Assembly: GCA_937862735.1 (NCBI GenBank)
Contig: CALMDH010000106.1
Location: forward strand, 21,219-85,218
DNA length: 64,000 nt
From: M0108 sp937862735
GTDB taxonomy: Bacteria > Pseudomonadota > Gammaproteobacteria > Chromatiales > Chromatiaceae
Direction: 5' to 3'
Shown here: piece by piece, positions 9,068 through 17,900 of the stretch
Layout: the number at the start of each line of letters is the position of its first letter
How positions within the stretch are numbered: the first letter of the stretch is position 1
Notes under the pieces: model-generated
The model's database searches: none
What the model was told of the DNA's origin: nothing
Seen by the model: the letters and a program-made list of their open reading frames with translations, nothing else
Program-made: the position numbers and the translations under genes

Positions 9068-11617
9068 TCAAAAGTCGAAATCGCTGGTAAATGAGCGCCG
9101 CATCAGATACCGCAGCGACTTGTATTCCTTAAAATGGGAAGTCCCAGCATGCCGTTCCTCCAGCCGCAGGATCACCTCCTGACCATTGGCCTCGTCGGCC
9201 TTGCGGCTGAGCACGAAGCGTACCTGCATCTCCCGCTCCCGCGGGTTGTCCGCGGTCAGGTCAAAGGTCAGCTCATGGCGGTCAGAGATTAGATCGCCCG
9301 CCGCCGTGTAGATACCCGCCCGCAACACGCGAGGCTGGATCTTGTCAGTCACCGGCCCTGCCTGATAGAGGGTCACCCCCAGTTGCCCGGCGGTGATCAC
9401 CGAACTGGCGCCGCGCAGGATATCCACCTCGACCGCCGTGACATCGCTCTGGCGCTTCTTATTGATCCTGAGCACCGGGATCACGACCTCCTGCAGCGTC
9501 GCGCCCCCATGGACGAAGCGGCTGCCGGAGCCCTTGAGGCGCAGGCGGTTGATCGACTTGGGAATCTGCACCTCCACCTCCCCCGCCAGGCCCAGTTGCG
9601 CCGCGGTGAACTTGCGCAGACTGGCGGACTCGACCAGTCCCTTGCCGAGCACGAAGCGGCGATCCCGGAACAGGATTTGCTCTCCCTCGGCATCGACTCC
9701 GGCAAAGTCGCTCTCGTCGATAGCGCGATTCTGGTAGATGAAGCCATGGTCCGCCGTCACCAGCAAATTGCTGACGTTGGCCCCGGTCAGCTTTTTGATC
9801 AGGCGGATCAGCTCCCGCAGGGTGTCCTCCACCGCCTCGAACACCCGCTCCTCGGACTCCCGCTTGTCGCCCGTGGCGTCGATGCGGTTGTGATAGACGT
9901 AGATCAGGTCGTGGTCGCGCACCAGGGCCCGGCAGTCATCGCCCTTCATGGCCATCAACTCCTCCGCCTTGCAGGCCGTGGCCCGCGCCCCCGCGGCCTG
10001 ACCCAGGATCTTGCGGCGGTTGGCGGTCCCCTGGGAGCTTTGGCCATCCACCAGCACGCTACCGCTGTCGTTGTCGGCGATCGCTAGCTCCCGGTGGGGC
10101 AACATGGCGGCCATGCCAAGCTGGGTATAGCTGGGCAGCAGCGTCAGGGCCGGTTCCAGTTCCGCGCTGTAACGGTCCTCCTGGCGGATGAGGCTCAGCA
10201 GTTCATCGCCGATCTCATAGCGCAGGGCGTCGGAGATGATCACGCACACCTTGTTGTCCTTGCGCAGGAAGGGCCTTACCCAGTGCTCGAAAAACGCCCG
10301 CTGGTGGCGCACGGGGAAGGCCTCCCACGTGGCGGCAACATCCACCAGTTCCTGAAAGCGGTCGCCCAGTCGAAGCAGGTAGTGGTTGGCGTAGAAATTC
10401 TCGACCTGATCGGTCAGGGTGGCCATCAGTGACGCCTGCCCCGCCAGGCGCGCATGGTAGTGATACTTGCGATAGAGCTGATCGAGCTGGAACCAGAACC
10501 GGCTGTAGCGCTGCACGCCTTCGGCCAGGCTGGCCATGTCGAGCTTGGCCTCGCCCAAGGCCTGGCCGAAGCGGGCGGCGTAATCCACCGCCTCGTACAG
10601 ATGCCGGTAGTCGCCATACCAATGGCTTGGCCGCCGCTGGCGGACCCAGAGCGATACCTCCGCGCTGGAGACGGTGCGGGATGCTACCGCCCGCACCAGG
10701 TCGCTGATGATCTTCTGGTCGATCAGGCGGAAGTAATCCAGTTCGATCAGGTCGCGGAAATCCCGCTTGGCCAGGTCCTGCTCGATACCCAGGACCTCGG
10801 CGCATTCGTCCGCGAGGGTCTCGAAAGCGGCCTCGAACTGTCGGCTGTCCTTCCAGCGCTTGAGAAATACCAGGGCGTCGGGGGACAAGCGGACATCGGG
10901 GCGATGGGGGTCAGGTGGCAGGTGGGCGGGGAAATTCTGGAAATAGCAGTCCCTGAACAGCCTGACGACGAAGTCCCGAACGGTGGGCTCGGACGCCTCG
11001 TAACCATAATGCCGCCGCATCTGGTCCCAGAACCAGGTATCCAGCCCACACCGCTGGATGAGTTTGAATTTCTCCCCGGGATTTTCCTCTGACCACTGAC
11101 GGCCAGTCAGCGCCAGCTCATCCAGCAACTGTTCGAGGATGGCATCCAGGCGGGGCTCGCCGCCGGTACAAACCGCCAGCATCTTCAGGCGAATCCGGCC
11201 GGCGGTGTCATCCGGCTGCAAAAGCTTCTTGAGGGCGTCCTTGCGCCGGGTCGCCTGGAAGAACTCCGCGTGGGTCTGCACCAGATCCATGAACTCCAGG
11301 CCAAGCTCCAGCTCGGACAGCCACAAGGCCGCCTGGTCGGTGCGGAACTCGCCCTGCGCCAACTGCACGTCCAGCAGCCAGTTATCCAGATCCTCGGGCT
11401 GAGGCCCCTCGCGGTAGAGCAGGAACCTCTGGTCGGGTTGCTGGCGCAAGATCCGGAATTTGACGCCGAACTCGTTATTGGTCAGTTCCAGTTTCTCGAC
11501 ACCGGGCAACTCCAGCGCCTCGAAATCAGCCCGCAACTCCTGCTTGGCGTCGTACCAGAAGACGATCCGGTGCCGGTCGAAGAGCCTGGTCAGGGCCCGG
11601 GCGATGCGGTTTTCCAT
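9068..11617 (-). CDS. pglZ: BREX alkaline-phosphatase-superfamily protein PglZ
   Basis: Core BREX protein of the alkaline phosphatase superfamily, required for defence and for host methylation in type 1 systems. It is 849 aa, the usual PglZ size. The metal-site motifs are visible: VCVIISDALRYEIGDELL (about 455-470, Asp of the first metal site) and LLVTADHGFIY (about 620, Asp-His pair). N-terminal residues such as RHRIVFWYDAKQELR and the ending RYLMRRSFTSDFDF fit BREX-1 PglZ. The upstream DUF262 gene stops two bases before this ATG, so translation is probably coupled. brxL follows after 14 nt. Confidence 0.92.
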   Translation of the reverse strand: MENRIARALTRLFDRHRIVFWYDAKQELRADFEALELPGVEKLELTNNEFGVKFRILRQQPDQRFLLYREGPQPEDLDNWLLDVQLAQGEFRTDQAALWLSELELGLEFMDLVQTHAEFFQATRRKDALKKLLQPDDTAGRIRLKMLAVCTGGEPRLDAILEQLLDELALTGRQWSEENPGEKFKLIQRCGLDTWFWDQMRRHYGYEASEPTVRDFVVRLFRDCYFQNFPAHLPPDPHRPDVRLSPDALVFLKRWKDSRQFEAAFETLADECAEVLGIEQDLAKRDFRDLIELDYFRLIDQKIISDLVRAVASRTVSSAEVSLWVRQRRPSHWYGDYRHLYEAVDYAARFGQALGEAKLDMASLAEGVQRYSRFWFQLDQLYRKYHYHARLAGQASLMATLTDQVENFYANHYLLRLGDRFQELVDVAATWEAFPVRHQRAFFEHWVRPFLRKDNKVCVIISDALRYEIGDELLSLIRQEDRYSAELEPALTLLPSYTQLGMAAMLPHRELAIADNDSGSVLVDGQSSQGTANRRKILGQAAGARATACKAEELMAMKGDDCRALVRDHDLIYVYHNRIDATGDKRESEERVFEAVEDTLRELIRLIKKLTGANVSNLLVTADHGFIYQNRAIDESDFAGVDAEGEQILFRDRRFVLGKGLVESASLRKFTAAQLGLAGEVEVQIPKSINRLRLKGSGSRFVHGGATLQEVVIPVLRINKKRQSDVTAVEVDILRGASSVITAGQLGVTLYQAGPVTDKIQPRVLRAGIYTAAGDLISDRHELTFDLTADNPREREMQVRFVLSRKADEANGQEVILRLEERHAGTSHFKEYKSLRYLMRRSFTSDFDF

Positions 11618-11619
11618 GA

Positions 11620-13341
11620 TTAGCCTCCCAGGTCCATCCTCCAGACACCAGCCGCGATATTGGCCAGTTGCCTCTGTCTGGACTCTATTTTTTGCTCATC
11701 CCAGCGATCATAGTGCTCAGCGATCGCCTGCGTGATCTGGAAACAACTCTGCTGGTAAACCGATCGCTTGGTGGCGTAGTCGCCATTGCCCAGATCACGG
11801 TTGCGGTTCGTTTCCAGTGGGGTCATGTTGCCGAGCCGATAGATCAACCCCTCCTGTTTTGCTTCTTCGATATAGGACCAATCCGCCGACGGGGACTCTG
11901 GCAGAATGTGCTCAAGGTTGTAGGTGGCGCTTTCAAAATCGAAATCCTGCCCGGATCGCTGCCGCTCGATCTCGAAGAGGAGATAGCGAACGACCTTCTT
12001 GTTCCGGCTGTTGGTGGTCCGTAATTCCTTTTCAGCGAAGGCGGCCCTGAACTGGGTATCGTCAGGATAGATCTCCCGCAGGGAGGCGAGCACCTCAGGC
12101 ACCTGGCTTAGGGTGCCACTGGAAACCTTCCAGGCGATATCGTTGTAGATCCGCTCCTGCTCGTGCGTCTGCAGATTGCAGATCACGTTGTAGCGGAACG
12201 AAACCACCGCAATTGCGCTCAGGATGCGCGTGAAGGCACTTCGATCGGCATCGTAAAACCTGGCCTGGCACGCCATGAGCATCGCCAGTGGCTGTCGGAC
12301 GTTGAACATCAAGAGCTGTACAAGGGCCTGCCGCTCTTCCCGGTTCCATGCGGGGTCCTGGGGGTCGCGCAAGGCGGCATAGATGGACGCCGATTGATCG
12401 AGCTCGCGCAGGAGTTGAAAAGCGGCCTCTCGCGTCGTGATCCGCTTGCGGATCGTCTTGAAGAGATCGGACTTGCGCACCAGCTTGTTGCGGCTGTTCC
12501 AAAAGACCCGCAAAAACTCCGGAAAGCTCTCGCTGCCGAGCAACCCCACGATGCGCTCCCAGCGTTCCTCCAGGGATTTGAGTTCCGTTTCATGGGTGTC
12601 CGGCGTGCTGATGACCGAGAAGAGGTAATTCTTGAGCAGATCAGTCGCCGACAGACGGACCCCACGGGCATTGAGGGTCTCAAAGACCTTAAAGGCATTG
12701 AGCTCGTCGGTGACGGTGATCACCGTGAAGAACAGCTTATCCACCAATTGATCGAGAAAGGCGGCCAGCGCCCGGCCACTCGTGGCGGTCATGCCCACCT
12801 GGGCCTTGAGGCGCTCCTTGAACCAATGGAAGGCCTTGCGCAATTGATGCTCGGAGGCATTCAGCCCCCGCTGTGGCAGTTTTTCCAGCGGTACCAGATA
12901 GGTCTGGTAAAAACGATTGTTATGGCGATTCAGTTCCAGTTTGGAGCGCGGCACCAGGCTGACGGGGTCCAGGTAGCCGATATAGCTGCTTTGGAGCTGA
13001 TCCTTACGCTTGGCATTGTTCGCCGGGTCCAGCCTGGCCGTGACCAAATCCTGCAGATGCCCCAGGGCCGCGAGAATCATGATGCTGAGGGTGGTCAGGC
13101 GCTGCTGGCCGTCGATGATGTCGAACTCCTTGCTGTTCGAGGATTGCAGCACCAGATACCCCATGTAGTGCGACGGCTCTCCGTCTGCCTCGAACAGGCC
13201 AAGGATGTCCTGCCAGAGGTCATCCCACTCATCCTCGGACCAGGAATAGTCTCTTTGAAAGGGCGGCACGCGATAACTCAACCCGTTCCCCAATAGTTGG
13301 CGATACGTCGAGTTAGAGGTATTGAAGTTCAGTGTCGCCAT
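11620..13341 (-). CDS. GmrSD-type DUF262/DUF1524 protein in the BrxU position
   Basis: Probable type IV restriction enzyme of the GmrSD family, which cuts DNA carrying modified bases. The 573-aa protein has the N-terminal DUF262 (GmrS, ParB-like NTPase) signature YRVPPFQRDYSW near residue 25 and IIDGQQRLTTL near 75-85. The C-terminus has DUF1524 (GmrD, HNH-like): YNLEHILPES near 475 with the candidate catalytic His, then RLGNMTPLETNRNRDLGN. Both halves are fused in one chain. In the E. fergusonii plasmid BREX locus the GmrSD enzyme BrxU lies in the same place, between pglX and pglZ, so this is a family and positional counterpart. BrxU targets phages with modified bases that escape BREX; a similar role here is inferred. 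Confidence 0.82.
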   Translation of the reverse strand: MATLNFNTSNSTYRQLLGNGLSYRVPPFQRDYSWSEDEWDDLWQDILGLFEADGEPSHYMGYLVLQSSNSKEFDIIDGQQRLTTLSIMILAALGHLQDLVTARLDPANNAKRKDQLQSSYIGYLDPVSLVPRSKLELNRHNNRFYQTYLVPLEKLPQRGLNASEHQLRKAFHWFKERLKAQVGMTATSGRALAAFLDQLVDKLFFTVITVTDELNAFKVFETLNARGVRLSATDLLKNYLFSVISTPDTHETELKSLEERWERIVGLLGSESFPEFLRVFWNSRNKLVRKSDLFKTIRKRITTREAAFQLLRELDQSASIYAALRDPQDPAWNREERQALVQLLMFNVRQPLAMLMACQARFYDADRSAFTRILSAIAVVSFRYNVICNLQTHEQERIYNDIAWKVSSGTLSQVPEVLASLREIYPDDTQFRAAFAEKELRTTNSRNKKVVRYLLFEIERQRSGQDFDFESATYNLEHILPESPSADWSYIEEAKQEGLIYRLGNMTPLETNRNRDLGNGDYATKRSVYQQSCFQITQAIAEHYDRWDEQKIESRQRQLANIAAGVWRMDLGG

Positions 13342-13382
13342 GCGGTCCTCATCGATCGACTTAAAGCATAATGGCCCATGGG

Positions 13383-14810
13383 TTACGTCACGGCTCCGGA
13401 AGCGTCCTTGCTCAGGCGATACTTCTGCAAGCGACTGTTTGGTTTATCCGGCAAGGTCAACTCAATCATTCCACGCTTTAGCGCGGGGTGGAGATAGTTT
13501 TCCCTGAAGCTATGACGATGCTTCAAGCCCAGCATTTCCCGCAGTTCGCGGGGCGATTTCACCCCATCCCGCAGGCAGCGCATCAACCTGGCGATATTGT
13601 CATCTGACTGGGTCGCTGACTGGGTCGCTGACTGGCCTCCGTTACCTATCTCTTTAGTTTTATGTGCTTTCGAAAGGTAGAGGGTCAAGCGCAGACGCAT
13701 GCCCACTTCTTCAATCATGGGTTCGGGCAGTCCTTGCTGCCTGGCCTCCTCATACATTCTCCGCACACCAGTACCCCATTGCTCGATCAGATGCAGTTCC
13801 CGGAACACGCGGGCGATCACATGGTTACGAATACGCCAGACTCCCTGTTTCATCTCTTCAATGGTCAATCCGGGCAGCAAAATACCGGGATTTTCAATTT
13901 CAATGCGGTCGTCTAGAAAGACCACCCTGATCGGAGCGCCACGCTGCGAATAATCACAGTGCACGACGGCATTGATCAGACCCTCGCGCAATATGCCCAG
14001 GGGGATACTCCAGACATCCTTGCGACGTACTTCGGATAAGTTGGCACCGCGAAAGGCATGCTTCTTCAGAAACAGCATCACCTCATCCACCGCCTGAGGC
14101 AGAGGCAAATCAATATCAATATGATCGAAGATGTCTAATTTTTGTGTGCCCAAAAATCGACCGCACTGTATCCAGGCATCGGAGAAATATTGGCTGCGTT
14201 GCTTGCCAAAGAGCAGGATGCTTCCTCTGGTCGGCACAAGCCGACCTTGATCATGGGTAAGTAACTTCAGCGTCAACAGCGCTTGCTCATCCAGTCGACG
14301 AACGCTGGCAAATGCCTGCTGGGCTGCATTTAAATCCAGATCATCGACGGACAAGTCCGGCATCGGCATCTCATCGAAAGAAACACCCTGAACTGAGCGT
14401 TGCAACTCCGTAATCAAGGCGCGATCAGCCTTCCGATTGCTGGAGCCAAGCCGCACATAAACTCCCTCCTCGGAACCTTCGGCATTCAGCCAATGCGGTC
14501 GGGAATTGCTCAGGAATACTTCGATTACCAGCAGGGTTTTACCTTGCAGCGTTACCAATTCGACATTGGGCGCCAGACGGGGAGAAATCGAATCAGCAAT
14601 GAGATTGCAGAGTCGCTCCTCGGCATCGAGGGGATTCTCCACACCAACAATCTGCTTGTCGTCCGCAACACCGATGATCAAACGCCCACCCGCTGAGTTG
14701 GCAAAAGCCACCAAAGTTTTTAGCAAGGGACGCGGCGAGGACAGATCGCGTTTGAACTCCAGCGTCTTGCTTTCAGGTTCGTGGAGCAGTTGGGCGATGG
14801 GGGTGGGCAT
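13383..14810 (-). CDS. Schlafen AlbA_2 / ATP-binding (divergent AAA-4) HTH protein
   Basis: A 475-aa protein of the family often annotated as ATP-binding protein or transcriptional regulator. The N-terminal Schlafen AlbA_2 domain (about 1-125) shows ESKTLEFKRDLSS and AFANSAGGRLIIGVADD. The middle part (about 200-380) contains HCDYSQRGAPIRVV and RIRNHVIARVFRELHLIEQWGTG, typical of the HATPase_c_4/AAA-4 region. The C-terminus looks like a winged helix (SPRELREMLGLKHRHSFREN). A linker encodes repeated QSAT units from a 12-bp DNA repeat at 13605-13634. It sits inside the BREX operon between pglX and the GmrSD gene. No BrxR (WYL) regulator is visible, so this may regulate the island; alternatively it is another defence effector. 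Confidence 0.75.
   Translation of the reverse strand: MPTPIAQLLHEPESKTLEFKRDLSSPRPLLKTLVAFANSAGGRLIIGVADDKQIVGVENPLDAEERLCNLIADSISPRLAPNVELVTLQGKTLLVIEVFLSNSRPHWLNAEGSEEGVYVRLGSSNRKADRALITELQRSVQGVSFDEMPMPDLSVDDLDLNAAQQAFASVRRLDEQALLTLKLLTHDQGRLVPTRGSILLFGKQRSQYFSDAWIQCGRFLGTQKLDIFDHIDIDLPLPQAVDEVMLFLKKHAFRGANLSEVRRKDVWSIPLGILREGLINAVVHCDYSQRGAPIRVVFLDDRIEIENPGILLPGLTIEEMKQGVWRIRNHVIARVFRELHLIEQWGTGVRRMYEEARQQGLPEPMIEEVGMRLRLTLYLSKAHKTKEIGNGGQSATQSATQSDDNIARLMRCLRDGVKSPRELREMLGLKHRHSFRENYLHPALKRGMIELTLPDKPNSRLQKYRLSKDASGAVT
13605..13634. repeat. 12-bp direct repeat inside the Schlafen-AlbA gene
   Basis: Three successive GACTGGGTCGCT-type units encode the Gln-Ser-Ala-Thr repeats in the linker before the C-terminal winged helix. 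The unit is in frame, so copy number change would only alter linker length. Confidence 0.7.
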
Positions 14811-14848
14811 TAATTCGTCCCTACAGCATTGAAAGATTCAAAAACATT

Positions 14849-14907
14849 GAAGGCATGGATTTCACTCTCGAGACGGCATGACGCTGTTTGAATCCATGGC
14901 ATGCCTT
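14849..14907 (-). terminator. Hairpin between pglX and the Schlafen-AlbA gene, possible attenuator
   Basis: On the minus strand AAGGCAT...GGATT pairs with AATCC ATGCCTT around a loop of about 25 nt, with a 5-nt bulge. Five T residues follow a few bases later. It lies in the 120-bp gap within the BREX operon and may reduce read-through into the second half (Schlafen-AlbA, GmrSD, pglZ, brxL). Confidence 0.4.
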
Positions 14908-14930
14908 GCCCCATGGATCTCTGGACCCAT

Positions 14931-17900
14931 TCAGTCCTCCGGGGCATCGAGGCCGACAATCTTCTTCAAGGCCGCGCCGAACTTCGGATAATTGACCTTC
15001 ACGCCGTCATCGAGATCGATCGCCAGCCGTTCGGTGGCCAGGGGGTAAAGCACCTCGCGCTCGTACTCCTCCAGCTCGGTGATCATCCGGCTGACCTTCT
15101 CGATCTCCTTCAGGGCCCGGGTCCGCTCGCCCTGCCCGGCGCTGGCGCTGATGCTGATCGCTTGCAGGTGATTCTTGTGAGCAGACAGCTTGGTGTGGAA
15201 CTCGCGCAGATAGTCGTTAAGCACCACGCTAACCGTATCCGGGCGGTAGCGGTGCAGATAGATCAGGGCGTTGAAGGTACCCTTGGGGCTGGAGAACAGC
15301 CAGTAGATGGGGCGCTTCTTGTAGCGCTTGACATGGTCGGTGTGGAACTCGCCGAGGAAATAATCGCGGATGCCGTAGTTACGCCTGCCCTTGATATTCA
15401 GCGCCTGCTCGACGAACTTGAGGTTGGCCTCGTAGTGCTCTTCACCAAAGGCCACGCGCAGGAACTTGCGGAAGCGCTCGGCGATGTCATCTGTGAACCA
15501 GTCGCCATCGAGCATGGGGATGACGTTGTCGTCATCGGCTGGGAAGCTCGGCTCCGAAACCCGCTTCAGGTAGTCCTCGATGGTCTCGCCCTGGTTGGCC
15601 AGGATCAGCCCCGGCTTGTCCAACGCGTAGCGGCCAAACATGCAACCCACGGCATAGGAAACCAGCTCGCGCATGGTGTCAGCCAGCAGCAGCGCCTCCA
15701 ACTCCTCCTCGCTCTTGTCGTTACCGTAACGGTAGTGGGGGTTGCAGGTCAGGGTGATCTCGTTGAGTGGTACGTCGGGCGTCAGTTCATCCTGCAGACC
15801 GTAGGCGTCGATGAAGATTCGGTTGTTCTCTTGCTCCAACCGCTGCATCTCCAGCGTCATCTGCCGCCAGTGGTCGCGGAGCCCCCGGTAGGTTGCCTCG
15901 AGGGTTGACTGGCGGCAATTGGGATTCAGTAGTGGTTGGCTGGAGAAGTCCCAGGATGTTTCGAAGGAGTCCCAATCTTGATTCGACAGCTCAACCGTGT
16001 GGACGACAATTCCTATAATTTTTTCTCTCAGTAATGAAAGGGGTTCGGAATGAATAGGCAGACACGCCACATTGCCTACTACAAAATTCATCGTTGGGTT
16101 CAGAATCGACATTAATTTTGTAGCAACTTTAGAAACGAGGAACCCTGTTAGAATATCTCGCCATTTGTAGTCAGCGAAAATTGATGGCCCAGCGCCGTCA
16201 AATACAAAGCCCTTTTCATATTGCCTAACACCAAATGAAGACGAAGTAACAGAAGACCAGCTTATTGACGGAAGAAAGTAATACCGAACATTTTGGATCT
16301 GCCTTGACGCCGACCCATACAGCATTGCGTTATAATCAATGACATCTTTGCCTGCATTTTGCCAATTAACAAGGTATTCTCTATTTCCACTCCACTTCCT
16401 AAAACTCCCTCCTTTATTGTAAGAAACCCATTTAATGCCGTTATTTAAGGTGCGTTCGTTAGATTCAAGACGAAGTCCGGTATCACATTTTGCAACTTCG
16501 TGCCAGAGTCGTAGGAATCGATTGTTATCGCTTGAGATCATACCTTTCTTGGGAGGCGCAATGGCGCTCATTTCACTAGCGATCTGAAATATCCACCTAA
16601 GTCGGGCCGACATCCAATATGCAATCGGGCAGCCAGGTACCTTTTCGAAATCATGCTGAGATGCTTGATACCTTTTTCTCGCATCGTTGTTTCGATTTAC
16701 TTCTAGCATTGCAGAAGACTTTTCCGCCTCTGAGCTTCCGTCAACAAGCCTTAAGTATTCGCCTGGAATGTTCTCGTTCTTCTCATGCCCAAGCACGAAT
16801 GCTGTAGTGGAAACCACTTCTCCACCAATAGAATCAAAAGCATGAGCACCTAAGTGTGCCATCGTAGAAATATGGCAATCACCAAATAATGCTCTCCTAA
16901 ACTTCTCAAACGAGGAGATAAACATCCAACTTTGCATTGTTATTAGTGCAGAATAGCCCTTGCTTAACGTCAGCCATATACAGCGTTCAACAAACATTGA
17001 GTACAAATCTGGTTTGCTATTTTGATAATTCTCTTTGGCCCAAGCTGAAAGTCTTGCATTCATTCCTCCCGCACCCATATACGGCGGATTGGCAATCACC
17101 ACATGGTATTTCGGACTGAGGTAATCGGCCTGCAGCAGGGCTTGCAGCACCTTCTGATGAGTCATACTGATAAAAATCTGCCCGGAGACGTTCTTTGACT
17201 CCAGAATCCTGAGCATCCCGTCCACATCGGTGACATCCGGACGGATCAGGGAACCGAAATTGTCGGCCTCTTCGAACTGGCGCAGGGTGGTCTGCAGCGG
17301 TGCGGTGAACAGGTCGCGCCCGACAAAATCCATGTAGTCCTTCAACTCATTGCCGTCGAAGTGGACATTTTCCAGCACGCAGATGTTTGGCTTGACGCCC
17401 TTATTGAAGAACCGGCGCTGCCTGGCGCGGGCCTTCATGGTCAGGGCAAAGGCCGCCAGCTCCCCAGCACGCTCGTCGATCTCAATGCCGTAGAGGTTGT
17501 GGGTGAGGATCTTCTCCGGAATCTCGGCGGGCTCGTATCCCTCCTCCTCATAGATGGCGTAGAGCAGGTCGAAGGCGTAGGTGAGCATGTGGCCCGAACC
17601 ACAGGCCGGGTCGCAAATCTTGATCTCTTCCGGTTTGCCGATGCGCAGAAAGTCCGTCTCGGGCTGTTCGGGCTTGATGTAGTAGTCCATCCGCTCGATC
17701 AGTTTCGAGCCGGGGCGGTTGAGCAACCAGAGACGGCCGAGGGAGTTTTCCACCAGATAGCGTACGATCCAGTGCGGGGTGAAGAGCTGGGTGGCGGCGG
17801 GGATGTTCTCGGGCGTGATCTTCTTGTTCTTTTTCAGGCCGTCAAACACCTCGTCTTTTTTCTGGGAGATGTAGAACTGGTAGAGCCAGCCGATGACCTC

